A stretch of 64,000 nucleotides of DNA from the NCBI RefSeq assembly GCF_026262505.1, contig NC_067205.1:17608001-17672000 (forward strand). Direction: 5' to 3'. The position numbers and the translations under genes were made by a program. Each line of letters starts with the position of its first letter. Positions within the stretch are counted from its first letter, which is position 1. The notes under the pieces are model-generated. The model was not told the DNA's origin, searched no databases, and saw only the letters and a program-made list of their open reading frames with translations. Shown here piece by piece: positions 10,270 to 20,001 of the stretch. The stretch comes from Trichomonas vaginalis G3. Taxonomy: Eukaryota; Parabasalia; Trichomonadida; Trichomonadidae.

Positions 10270-10683
10270 ATGGACGTATTTGAGTATCTCTTCGAATTGA
10301 AGCAGAACAAAGTTTACACACACAAACAATACAATACATTGACAGAATAGTTCTTTATACAAACAATGGAAAATGTTATAGAATAGCAGTCTTTGCTGAA
10401 CCAAAATATTTTCATAAAGCAAAGAAAGTTGGTATAACGAAATGGTGAAAGTTCTTGAAGCAGACAAAAATATAACAACAAAACTACAGATATTTCTAAA
10501 GGTAAGTTTATTACAATTTATGTCAAAACTGGCGTACTGTCAATATTTGACGGAGAGAAGTCAGTTCAAGAACAACTTACTGACCTGCTGCCAAAATCTG
10601 CTCGATGGAAGCTGTCGTTATGCCAATCTGAGGAGCCCCAGCAGGTTTCATCGAACGAATCTTCAAAAGAGCATCTTCCGTGA
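10270..10683 (+). pseudogene. conserved Maverick protein (MDVF), frameshifted
   Basis: Counterpart of 37023-37535 in B, with indels near 10345, 10437 and 10487. It converges with, and overlaps by about 100 bp, the 3' end of the capsid gene on the other strand. No family is recognised. Confidence 0.55.
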
Positions 10684-12176
10684 AAAGTGCTATTGGTTTT
10701 GTAAACTTCTTTGCTTCAGTTCATCTGGACCGTCTCTGTCACCAGTATATTGTATTTGTACAGTACCAACAGTTGAAATACCACCCATAAAGTCTTCTGA
10801 GTCAGCAAATGGAATGCCAAGCCAAAAGTTTGAACGGTCTCCATTTGTATATTGAGTTTTTTGACTCCTGTATGAGTCCATACTTTCACATATGGCATAA
10901 TAGAACTTTGCATTTCAGGGTTAATGGTTGTTGTGAAGTTGTTGTTAAAGTTCATAGCATCTAATGTCAAGTTGTATGACCTCATATCCTCAACTGTAGA
11001 ATATTCTTCTCTTGGATAATATTTGCCATCTATGTTTATATGATATTTAATACCAGGGTTGTAGAAACAAGAATAGTCATTTATAGTTCGTCTGAACAGT
11101 ACAAACATAGTATCTGCATGTTTCATTGCAGTTGTTAAAGCAATATCTGTTCTTGCACCTGGGTCAGCACTTTGGTTTCCAACTTCACCTGCAAAGTCTT
11201 TGACAGATATTTGGTGTATAGGGAACATAAGTGGAACTGCAATATATTTGGCAGCTAAAGCATTTGAAATATCTGGGTCCAACATATAGACTGCAAGTCT
11301 GCTTTCTATTCTCTTGCATTCAAATTTTCGCATGTGAACTTAACTGGGTCCCAAGCAGTTCCAGCAGCATTGAAATAATAGTTTACTTCAGTGTTGAGGT
11401 TTGAGAAACCAAAGTCTAAGTCAACTTTGTCTTTGCAAAAGTCGGCGAATGACGTTTATTTGTTCCCATTACGTCTGTAAGAGTGAATGGGTCTTGTGTT
11501 GGTGCAATGACTAAGTTATTTTTGCTTGGAGTAAGTTCGATAGAAATTTTTCCTGCCCAGTTTGGCAAGTATCTTAAAAACCTGAAGATGAGGAAAGATG
11601 ACAAAGGAACTCTAAGTTTCATTTTACTTTGGTTACTGCTCCATCTGAACCAGAAAGGTTAACATAAACTCCTGGAACGTTAGGGTCAAGTCTTCTTATT
11701 TTCTCAATAGTTGCATACTGGTCTGTTTGTTCTCTAGCTTGTGGTTGTACTGAGTTTCTCAAAGCGAACCATTCATAGTTTGCCCATGTTACTGTTTGAA
11801 CTAAGTCAGAGTTAGAATATATCTTATATCCCATGAAAACTTCTGGAGCATATTGGTATCCGACATAGAAAATTCCATTGCAACCTTTCTTGTCAGACAA
11901 CTTGGCAGAAGGTTTTATTTCAATGTCTTGTTCCACGTATAAGAATGAGTTGTCAATAGAAATAATATGAAACCTGTCGCAAGCAATATCTACTGTTGTT
12001 GAAGAACCTTCTCCAAACTCACCTACGTTTCCATAAGAAACAGCAGTTGTATATTCGTAAGTTCCAGGAACTATTTCTGACCTTCTAATGGCATTGTCGC
12101 ATTCGTTATACCATTCGGAAACATTTCCATTCATAGCATCCAAAACTGTTGGCGTTATATTCTGAGCGGCGTACAT
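10577..12176 (-). pseudogene. major capsid protein, frameshifted
   Basis: About 530 codons starting at MYAAQNITP (12176). Position next to the penton-like, ATPase and helicase genes, length, and high Asn/Asp/Thr/Gly/aromatic content fit the double jelly-roll major capsid proteins reported in Polintons. The jelly-roll fold itself cannot be read from sequence alone. Frameshifts lie near 11335, 11455, 11625 and 10865. The last 45 codons, lost to a frameshift in B, are in frame here through IRSMKPAGAP to a TAA at 10577. Confidence 0.65.
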
Positions 12177-12208
12177 TTCATATGAGTAAAAATATAGAAT
12201 AGTTGGAT

Positions 12209-15200
12209 TTATATGTCATAATAGAACCCACGTGGACCAAGCTTTACTTTCTTCCTGACTGAGTTTTTAACTCTTCTTTTTCCTTCATTGCCCTCTGCTT
12301 GAAGTTGTTGCATCTTTGCATTATGTTCATCTAGTATGTTGCAAATTTCCCATGTCCTTTTTGCCTTTTGGCTCTGGTCGCCCATCTCAGGTAACCTATA
12401 TCCTAGAAAGAGTTTGTCATAGTCTGTATTTGAGTCTTCGCGTATTGTTTGCATGACTCTTTCCTGAGTTTCCGGTTCAAGCTCTTCAAACAGTGCCTGT
12501 CCATATGGAAAAGCTCGTTTCCAAATATATGTTTTTGTAGCCATTCTGGTTTTCTTTCCATGTTACCAACTATATCTTTTGTGAATGGGAAAGCTTTTAC
12601 CCAATCTTTCAGTCTTGCGTCGTTTATTTCTGTAGTTGGTTTTATTTTGTCAAGGAACATGTTTTTCAATACTAACATTTCATTTGGTACTGTCCATTTG
12701 AGTTTTCTTAAATATTCATCCCTTCTCGGTTCATTGTCTGCAAAGTAAGTTTTTATGACATTTTGTAAACTTTCGTTTGCAAGGTCATGTACAATAGGTT
12801 CTCTTCCTTCGCTCCCTAACTTTCTTTCTAAACTCTTCACCAAATATACCATCTCTATGGTTCTGTGTAGTTCTTTGAGATAAATGTTCTAGAACGTCAG
12901 GTGTTATATTTCCATCAGCCATGTTCATTTCATACTGGTCCAAAATATCTGCATGTTTCATATCTTTCAATGGCATTAAAGCCGCGCTGAAAATACCAGC
13001 TATATCTGGTTCACCATTGACTTCCATTGCGTCTACAACTTCTTGGAATTGTGGTTGTAAGTTTATGAACCACCTATCCGGATTAGCTTTATGACCCCAT
13101 CTCATTGTAGTTCCATCGTCTGCAGAAACAAAAGTAGGTTTGTTTCCATCTTGGTTAGGTTCTGAATGAACTTTAAACAATGTTTCATTTCTATATGTTT
13201 TCTTGAAATTTAACCTTTTATTTTCACCGAGTTCATCCGAAGATTGAACGTTAAATGCTCGTAAGTAAAAAGGGTTGTTGTATTTGTGTACATTTTTTTC
13301 AGTCTTCCATTCTATGCTGAATATTTTCATCTGATGTTGGAGTCTTTTGTATGTCGGCAAACATTTTTCGATATTCTTCTACTATGTCAGCCGAATTTTT
13401 TTTAGACTCTTGGAAATATTCCATATTCTCCGCATACTCTTGTTGAGGGTCAAGATTTTTCGGCTGTTCCAAATCTTCATCTAGTTCTGTGAAGTTAGTT
13501 TCCAAAGGAGTGACTTGTTCGTTTCCTTCAGGCTCTTCTAGCTGTTGTTGCTGAACTATTTCTTCCATGTCTGGTTGTATCTGAACTATTTCTTCCTGTG
13601 GAGTTTCTTGTACCTCATCTGCTGGCATTTCATATATTCCGAGACCGTTTTAACAATTTCCCTATCTACGTCATCCGCATTCATAAGCTTTTGTTCTTTC
13701 GTTCCGTCTCTATTTTTTACGCGTTTCATGACGAAAGTTGAATTGTCATTTAGCTCTGACATCAAATATCTCGGAGTAAATTCATCCATGTCATTTGGAT
13801 GATATGCTATTAAATCATATCCCTTAGCGAGCTTGTATTTTCCAGGTTTGAGATTATATCCGTTTTGGTGCTGAGCCATAAAGCTAAATAGGTTCGGGTC
13901 AGTATTTCCATCCTTGAACTTTCCAATAGCTTCTTTATATCTGTCACTAAAGTCAACAGTATCTGGGAAACCACACTCTTCTTTAAGCATTTTTAAGAAT
14001 TCTTGGTTTCCTTGTTCTCTACTTCTTTTATGTCCTTGCTCTGTTTGTGGTTGTTGTTGTGCAGGGTTTTGAACTGTTGGTTGCTGTGCTGGTTGTTGTG
14101 TTGGTTGTTGTGCTGGTTGTTGTGTTGTTGTTGTGTTGGTTGTTGTGTTGGTTTTGGTGCATGCCTGTGTCTGTGTCCATGTGACGATGTAAATGTTTAG
14201 GTAGTCCTGGTGCAGGTGCTTCTCTTGGAGGGTTTGGTGGTATATAAGTTCCACCAGCTGGCACATATGTTCCATCTGCAGCATAATGTCCTACCTGACT
14301 TTTCGTTCTTAAGAAAGCATTTACTAGGTCTGTTTTGGTCTGTTGTAACTCTTTTTCTTGACTTTTCACAACAGTTGCTCTAACGGCGTCATAGGCACTT
14401 TGAACTGCCTGTCTCGTTGCTGCATCTGTTATTTTCGTCATATTTTGTGCTACTTCTTTTAACTCTTTGTCGAAACCTTCAGACTTCAGTTTCTTTCCAG
14501 ATGAGAAGTCGTTCACTTGTTTCACCTTACTATGAAGAGCTTCGAAAGCGTTCTTAAAGTCAGCATTTGTTAAAGCTTCATTTGAACTATCTTCATCCGC
14601 TTGTATTTTTGTCCTTATTGACCCTATGAGTTGGGCTGCTTTAGCGTTGGCTTGGGCATCTAACCAGTCATTGTTAGCTTTTATATATTCTGCGCTTTTC
14701 ATTGCCTTTTGCATAGCGCGTCGTTATTTTTACTTTCTTGTGCTAAGTTTTCATACTGTACGGTTTGGTTTTGCAACTGTAAAAGTTTTTCTGCCTTTAC
14801 ATTTGCTTCAACTTCTTTTTTATACTCATCGCTATCCATATATGTCTTCAGGGCTTTTTGTTTTATCTCTTCATCTTTCAGTATTTTATATTGAGTAGTA
14901 TGGTTTTTCAAATTTATGACATCTTGTTCCATTTTTGCTACTTCTGCTGCTTTTTCTGACACTTTTTTCGCATATTCCTCTGTACTTAGTTCTTTCAGTT
15001 GTTCTTCTTTCTTCTTTTTCTCTACGTTTAACTCATTGAGTTTCTTTGTGTGTCTGTCATATTCTAGTTTCTTTTCGTTTTCACTTATTTGCTTCTGTAT
15101 GTCTATGTTTGACTTTTTGACATCTGTTATTTGATTTTTGAGTGAACTCAAATTCATTTGACTTTGAGGGTTATAAGCTGTTCCGTCTGCAGCTCCACCA

Positions 15201-15415
15201 TAGCCTGCCATTTTCGCTAAAAGTGCCGCTCTTAAACCTCCACTCTGTGCACCAACAACTCGGTTTAAAAGCATAGGATTGCTTGACATTTGTTGCAACA
15301 TAGTGGGGTCATTCAGCATTTGTTGTTGCAACTGTTGTTGTGGTGTCAGTTTTACTATTGGATGTTTCAATGCTCTCTTCCTCTTACGTATATTCTTACG
15401 TAGCTTACGTGGCAT
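12209..15415 (-). pseudogene. 1067-aa coiled-coil/Gln-rich virion-like protein, frameshifted
   Basis: Broken copy of the intact 38973-42176 protein. The main breaks are near 14720 (loss of one base in GCCGCG), 14190, 13650, 13300, 12820 and 12510. The Gln/His/Asn-rich hinge is a different length from B (expanded CAACAx triplets), as expected of repeat slippage. Confidence 0.8.
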
Positions 15416-15685
15416 TTTAAGTGAAGTTAAAAAGCGGTTTTTGACAGATGTTTATATGACACTTTTTGTTCAGCACAAAAAACTACTCGGTCAACGGCGA
15501 TGACTCTCAAAAACCGTTGTGCAAAAAGTTTTACCGTTGGACAAAAAAGCATATATAGAAAACAAAAAACGTTTATAGTTCATTCAATATTTGAGATGGA
15601 ACGGTTTTCCAACGGTAACTATTAAATAAAATAAAAAAATAGAGGGGGTTACCGTTGACGAAAACGGTTCATCTCAAACTTTTCT
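15416..15685 (+). promoter_or_regulatory. upstream region with clustered CAACGG/CCGTTG motifs
   Basis: Between the start of the large virion-like gene and the 528-aa cargo gene lie at least five CCGTTG or CAACGG strings plus AACGGTT variants (for example near 15493, 15520, 15540, 15612 and 15652). YAACGG is the classical Myb recognition core, and Myb factors regulate transcription in T. vaginalis. The function here is inferred from motif density only. Confidence 0.45.
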
Positions 15686-17272
15686 ATGAGTGGTCCGAAA
15701 AAAACAGTTTATTTTTGTCTAATGGAAGGAAGAAAAAGTGTCGCAAACAATTCGTCGACTACCTCTGCAGTTAAAGTTCCTACAACTTATGTCTCACCAT
15801 TCTCAAAACCCTTACAACCTCCTATAATACCAAAGCAACTTCCTCATACAATTGCAAACAATTCGTCGACTACCTCTGCAGTTAAAGTTCCTACAACTTA
15901 TGTCTCACCATTCTCAAAACCCTTACAACCTCCTATAATACCAAAGCAACTTCCTCATACAATTGCAAACAATTCGTCGACTACCTCTGCAGTTAAAGTT
16001 CCTACAACTTATGTCTCACCATTCTCAAAACCCTTACAACCTCCTATAATACCAAAGCAACTTCCTCATACAATTGCAAACAAATTGTCCAACAATTCAA
16101 GACATTCTACTCAAGAAAATACCATACAAACAAACGAAACAACAGATACAGTTGTACCAGACACAACAGGACAAGTTTTACAGTCTTCTCCAATTGCAAA
16201 CCAATTGTCCAACAATTCAAGACAATCTACTCAAGAAAATACCATACAAACAAACGAAACAACAGATACAGTTGTACCAGACACAACAGGACAAGTTTTA
16301 CAGTCTTCTCCAATTGCAAACCAATTGTCCAACAATTCAAGACAATCTACTCAAGAAAATACCATACAAACAAACGAAACAACAGAGGAACAACCAAGCG
16401 CGTCATCGATGACGACAAGGTCCCAGATGAGATACCTCGCGTTCGCGAAGCAATTTCAATCAGGAGATACAGAAAATACAGAAGAAAACACTACCATACC
16501 TGAACGTGTTCGCAGGCAATATGCTAAAAAAAGACTTCAACTCCTTGAAAAACTCAAAAACCAATGGGGAATTCAAGACGACACCGATTATTCGGAAGTG
16601 TTTCAGTCTGTTATGGATAGTTTGCAACCAGTTGAAAATGAAGTTAAAGACCCAGGTGTTCTCGTGGACTTGTTTGTTCAATACTTGCCTGTTACAGCAA
16701 ACCTAATTGCACTACAAGCCATCGACCAATTTATTAGACTTTTCCCCAAAAATATGCAAACTTATTTGCGAAATGTGAAAATTGCTGAGTATGTCAGCAT
16801 ATATCCCAATACCTACAACTATCTCGAAGAATTGGATGAGTATGGGCAAAGGTCCTTTTACGTATACTTTTTTACCAAACCAGGACAGTCAAAACGGTTA
16901 TATTGTATACAACCTTTACCAGAATTTCAAGACAATTTCCATGTCATATCCACTATAGCGTTAGATACACCAGAAAGAGTTCCATACGGTGGCAAAGTTA
17001 GTATTTCAAGCTTCCCGAAAGCTACCAAAGGACATCCTATAAAATTGGCAGAATTCACTAATTCAAATTGCCAATTCAAACAGGATGTTGAGTTTGTATT
17101 CTTACACGATACCACATTCATAATACAGACACCTCCAGATGGACTCTACAAAGTATTTATAGCTGGACACGTAGCACCAGATGACGAAGAAGAAGTCGAA
17201 GAAATCCTCACCTCAGAGAGCGAAGAAGAAGAAAATTTCCAAGACATTCAAGATTCAGAATATACCGAATAA
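15686..17272 (+). CDS. repeat-containing cargo protein, 528 aa, element A only
   Basis: Not recognised. The N-terminal 235 residues are two sets of perfect or near-perfect repeats: three 37-aa Pro/Ser/Thr units (NNSSTTSAVKVP...), then three 40-aa Asn/Gln/Thr units (QLSNNSRQSTQENT...). A globular-looking part follows at about 260-500, and an acidic Glu/Ser tail ends in DSEYTE. A Met at codon 13 (15722) is preceded by TTTATTTTTGTCTA and could be the real start. The stop codon lies inside the terminal inverted repeat. It is intact in an otherwise broken element and absent from B, so it may be recent cargo. Confidence 0.7.
   Translation: MSGPKKTVYFCLMEGRKSVANNSSTTSAVKVPTTYVSPFSKPLQPPIIPKQLPHTIANNSSTTSAVKVPTTYVSPFSKPLQPPIIPKQLPHTIANNSSTTSAVKVPTTYVSPFSKPLQPPIIPKQLPHTIANKLSNNSRHSTQENTIQTNETTDTVVPDTTGQVLQSSPIANQLSNNSRQSTQENTIQTNETTDTVVPDTTGQVLQSSPIANQLSNNSRQSTQENTIQTNETTEEQPSASSMTTRSQMRYLAFAKQFQSGDTENTEENTTIPERVRRQYAKKRLQLLEKLKNQWGIQDDTDYSEVFQSVMDSLQPVENEVKDPGVLVDLFVQYLPVTANLIALQAIDQFIRLFPKNMQTYLRNVKIAEYVSIYPNTYNYLEELDEYGQRSFYVYFFTKPGQSKRLYCIQPLPEFQDNFHVISTIALDTPERVPYGGKVSISSFPKATKGHPIKLAEFTNSNCQFKQDVEFVFLHDTTFIIQTPPDGLYKVFIAGHVAPDDEEEVEEILTSESEEEENFQDIQDSEYTE
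15743..16075 (+). repeat. three 111-bp in-frame tandem repeats
   Basis: Units begin with GCAAACAATTCGTCGAC at 15743, 15854 and 15965, exactly 111 bp apart and essentially identical. This encodes a 37-aa Pro/Ser/Thr unit. The near-identity implies recent expansion or homogenisation. Confidence 0.95.
16072..16390 (+). repeat. three 120-bp in-frame tandem repeats
   Basis: Units begin at GCAAAC at 16076, 16196 and 16316 with 120-bp spacing; the third is shortened. They encode a 40-aa Asn/Gln/Thr unit. Two and a half nearly identical copies directly follow the 111-bp set. Confidence 0.95.
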
Positions 17273-17359
17273 AAACTTCATTTATACTAAACATCTTCAG
17301 GGCTAGAGGGCACGAAGTGCCTGGAAGCCCCACTACCTTTTTTTTTTTTTTTTTTTTTT
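17265..17359. repeat. right terminal inverted repeat of element A
   Basis: 17265-17337 is the reverse complement of 17750-17822 (left end of B) with one mismatch. It contains the hairpin GGCAC-GAA-GTGCC nested in GGGCT...AGCCC and ends CCCCACTACC followed by a run of 22 T (17338-17359). Confidence 0.9.
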
Positions 17360-17713
17360 GATATTATTTTTCAGAAGATTTCATTCTATATGCCTATGAA
17401 AAGTACTCTCAAAACTAACTTTTTCCTAATTATAATTAAATCTAGAATATTGTATTATGCTTAGTATTTTTTCATTTTTCTCCTTCAATTTAGAATTTAC
17501 AAATGTCAAAAAATTGAGAGCTGTCACTTTTGATGAATTTCTGTTTATTACAAAGCCAATCCCTGTGGGACCCAGTGGTAACTTTCCATGGAAACCACTC
17601 AGTGGGAACATTTTTTATTTTTGACGGAAAAAATTCTAAATATTTTTTTTTCATTTTTTGATTTTTGAATTTTTTTTGGAATTAGAGAATAAAATTTAAA
17701 GCGATAGATATGC
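17360..17713. other. spacer between elements A and B, probable host DNA
   Basis: About 354 bp with no Maverick gene. It contains a near-palindrome around TTTCCATGGAAA at about 17582 and a minus-strand 61-codon frame (17426-17611) starting MFPLSGFHGKL. That frame has no homologue in the window and could be the start of a host gene interrupted by element A or just chance. Confidence 0.5.
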
Positions 17714-17716
17714 TTG

Positions 17717-17719
<3 letters not shown>
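17714..17719. repeat. 6-bp target site duplication, left copy (TTGATT)
   Basis: TTGATT immediately precedes the A-run that starts element B and recurs at 43406-43411 right after its terminal T-run. Six bases is the duplication size known for Maverick/Polinton integration. The A/T homopolymers make the exact boundary uncertain by a base or two. Confidence 0.7.
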
Positions 17720-17751
<32 letters not shown>

Positions 17752-18660
17752 TAGTGGGGCTTCCAGGCACTTCGTGCCTTCTAGCCCTGAAGATGTTTAG
17801 TATAAATGAAGTTTTTATTCGGAGGGCTTCCAGCCCATAAGAAATTTTTCCCAAGACCCAAGAGGAGGACCGAACCCCAGCCGACCAGCCGTTGACTTTT
17901 TTGTCAAGACTTCTTCGTAAATGTTTTGTCAAGACTTCTTCGTAATGAGCGTAAATGACCCAAAAATATATTTTATGTTAGAATGTTAGATCTAACACGT
18001 TTTCTAACATGTTTTCTAACATCGTAGAAAACTCATGATTTCTTCGTAAATGTTTTGTCGAAACTTCTTCGTAAATGTTTTGTCAAGACTTCTTCGTAAA
18101 TGTTTTGTCAAGACTTCTTCGTAAATGTTTTGTCAAGACTTCTTCGTAAATGTTTTGTCAAGACTTCTTCGTAAATGTTTTGTCAAGACTTCTTCGTAAT
18201 GAGCGTAAATGACCCAAAAATATATTTTATGTTAGAATGTTAGATCTAACACGTTTTCTAACATGTTTTCTAACATCGTAGAAAACTCATGATTTCTTCG
18301 TAAATGTTTTGTCGAAACTTCTTCATCGTATATGTTTTGTCAAGACTTCTTCGTAATGAGCGTAAAGGACCCAAAAATATAATTTAGGGTAGAAGGTTAG
18401 ATCTAACATTCTAACATAAACATTATTTTTTGGTGTAAATTTCATGATTTTCAAGAGTTTTCTACGATGTTAGAAAACATGTTAGAAAACATGTTAGATC
18501 TAACATTCTAACATAAAATATATTTTTGGTGTAAATTTCATGAAAATTCAAGAGGGTAGAAAACTCATGATTTCTTCGTAAATGTTTTGTCATGATTTCA
18601 TCGTAAATGTTTTGTCACTTTTCTGTCACTTTTCAGGAAAAAACATTTTTATTATATATA
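17720..18660. repeat. left terminal region of element B with subterminal repeats
   Basis: The order is: A-run (17720-17749); 73-bp core shared with A's right end (17750-17822); a second hairpin GGGCTTCCAGCCC (17824-17836); a stretch also present at the right end (17841-17905, GACCGAACCCCAGCCGACC); tandem 25-bp units of GTCAAGACTTCTTCGTAAAT plus GTTTT; and several AGATCT-centred palindromes (GTTAGATCTAAC at about 17988, 18238, 18399 and 18496). The equivalent but rearranged inverted sequence fills 42262-43405. The long subterminal repeats resemble protein-primed replication ends. Confidence 0.8.
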
Positions 18661-18664
18661 TAAA

Positions 18665-19481
18665 ATGAATTTTACAAAACCACCGTTACCCTTCTTTGGA
18701 AATAAGAGTAGATGTAAAGATATTCTATTGAGAGAACTTAAGAAACTACCGAATGGTCTAACATTTGTAGACTTGTTCGGTGGAAGTTTCTATATATCTC
18801 ATTTGTGCCATACAATATTTCCTGACTCAAAGATTATATGCAATGACTTCGACAACTATATGGACCGTCTCAAACATATACCACACAAACAAAATATTGA
18901 AAGAGTTAAAAGAAAAGATACCTATAGGTAAGATGGAACGTATACCATTAGATAAGAAAAATATTGTGAGAGAGGTTTTGAAAAAGGCAGAGTATATTGA
19001 CTGGGATAGTATATCTGCTAGACTATTATATAGTGGTGCTATAAGAGTTCATGACATTGAAACACTTATGTCAAAAGTTTTATATCTTAACTATACAAAT
19101 GTTTTCAAAGAGAACATAGAAAAATATATTGAGGGTATAGAGTTTGTGAGATGTCATTGGACAGAGTTGTATGAAAAATATAAAGACAAGGAAAATGTTT
19201 TCTTTATAGTGGACCCGCCGTTCTATAACACATGGGATTTTCAATACCAAGTAGACTGGACTTTGAGAGACTCTTTAGAAACTTTAGACGTTTTACATAA
19301 CCATCCATGCTTTTACTTTACATCCGATAAAAGTGGTTTGGAAAGTGTCATGAGATGGTTAGAGGACATACATGACTATGAGTTTAGATACGATAAGATA
19401 GAATATGAGAGAGGTCCTATAAACTGGAGAAAGTGTCATAACAAAGAAATTTTACTAGTAAGTAAATGTGGTTTGAAATAG
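18665..19481 (+). pseudogene. DNA N6-adenine methyltransferase (Dam/D12 class), one frameshift
   Basis: About 270 codons. The N-terminal PPLPFFGNKSR matches the Dam-family PFxGGK-type S-adenosylmethionine site; FVDLFGGSF is the following strand; ICNDFD is next; and VDPPF near residue 183 is the DPPY-type catalytic motif IV. These define the D12-type enzymes that methylate adenine N6. The frame slips near 18895 in CAAACAAAATATTG, so as read it is split in two. The leader is TTTTTATTATATATATAAA. It may mark element DNA; T. vaginalis DNA is reported to carry 6-methyladenine. A 45-bp inverted fragment of its 3' end sits at 42217-42261. Confidence 0.8.
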
Positions 19482-19597
19482 GACTACTTGTTTTAGGTTT
19501 TTTCCATTGTGTCATTTACTTATTTGACGTGGCAGAAAGATATAGAGAATATGAAGATGAACCAATGCCTGCAAATGTTCAGTATATGTACTCGTAA
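19466..19597 (+). CDS. small single-pass membrane protein, 43 aa
   Basis: Starts at an ATG 16 bp before the methyltransferase stop and overlaps it. Residues 4-20 (EIGLLVLGFFHCVIYLF) form a clear transmembrane segment, followed by a charged 20-residue tail ending NVQYMYS. The stop lies 23 bp before the next gene, with no room for another frame. Short membrane proteins are frequent in virus-like elements. No family is recognised. Confidence 0.55.
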   Translation: MWFEIGLLVLGFFHCVIYLFDVAERYREYEDEPMPANVQYMYS

Positions 19598-19620
19598 GAG
19601 ATATTTTTATCTAATATTAA

Positions 19621-19983
19621 ATGGACGCACAGAACTTAGCGAATGCACAGCAACCTGGACAACCAAACCCAGAGAATATTCCAAATGAAGTTAGAATACA
19701 AACTGCAATGGCAAACTATGGTCAAGTGCCAACAGATGTACAAATGCAAACTGCCATGTCAAATGACGCTGCGTTAGGTTTGCCACCATGGTATGCAAAT
19801 ATGAGATGGAAAGAGTTTTATACAAACCCTGAAGTGGGATATAAACAACTCTATGCAGATGACGCGAACACAGGAGTTGACCCAGAGTATGTTTTCTACC
19901 AGAGGAGAAACAGAATGTATGAGCTCCAGTTAAAGAATGCTATGGAACTCAACAGGAAACGTAAGAGACTAGGCGGACATTAG
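19621..19983 (+). CDS. unrecognised 120-aa protein
   Basis: Preceded by TTTTTATCTAATATTAA directly at the ATG, the element's typical promoter. The N-terminal half is Gln/Asn/Pro-rich with a repeated motif (VRIQTAMANYGQVPTD / VQMQTAMSND). The C-terminal half is aromatic then basic (LNRKRKRLGGH). The basic C-terminus and its position before two small basic proteins suggest a DNA- or capsid-associated role, but no family is recognised. Confidence 0.65.
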   Translation: MDAQNLANAQQPGQPNPENIPNEVRIQTAMANYGQVPTDVQMQTAMSNDAALGLPPWYANMRWKEFYTNPEVGYKQLYADDANTGVDPEYVFYQRRNRMYELQLKNAMELNRKRKRLGGH

Positions 19984-20001
19984 ATTTTTACATATAGTAA
20001 A

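Larger units (their letters stand above)
1..17359 (+). mobile_element. Maverick/Polinton element A, left end outside window
   Basis: The gene series matches element B in order and strand: basic virion-like protein, 194-aa protein, polymerase-like protein, KilA-N, 304-aa protein, ATPase, helicase, penton-like, capsid and large coiled-coil protein. It ends in a terminal inverted repeat plus T-run at 17265-17359. Compared with B it lacks the second copy of the family-A gene after the polymerase-like gene, lacks two KilA-N genes, and carries an extra 528-aa cargo gene at its right end. Most genes are interrupted by single-base indels, commonly one base of a homopolymer, so this copy is either decayed or poorly base-called. 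Confidence 0.88.

Noticed and set aside
14003-14200. Cys/Leu/Trp-rich frame opposite the large virion-like gene
   Set aside because: Antisense of the Gln-codon-rich hinge; not conserved in B where the hinge length differs.
16074-16412. 112-aa frame overlapping the 528-aa gene
   Set aside because: Alternative reading of the 120-bp coding repeats, which lack stops in this frame.
17426-17611. 61-codon host gene on the minus strand between A and B
   Set aside because: Short, A/T-rich, no homologue in the window; kept only as a note in the spacer entry.
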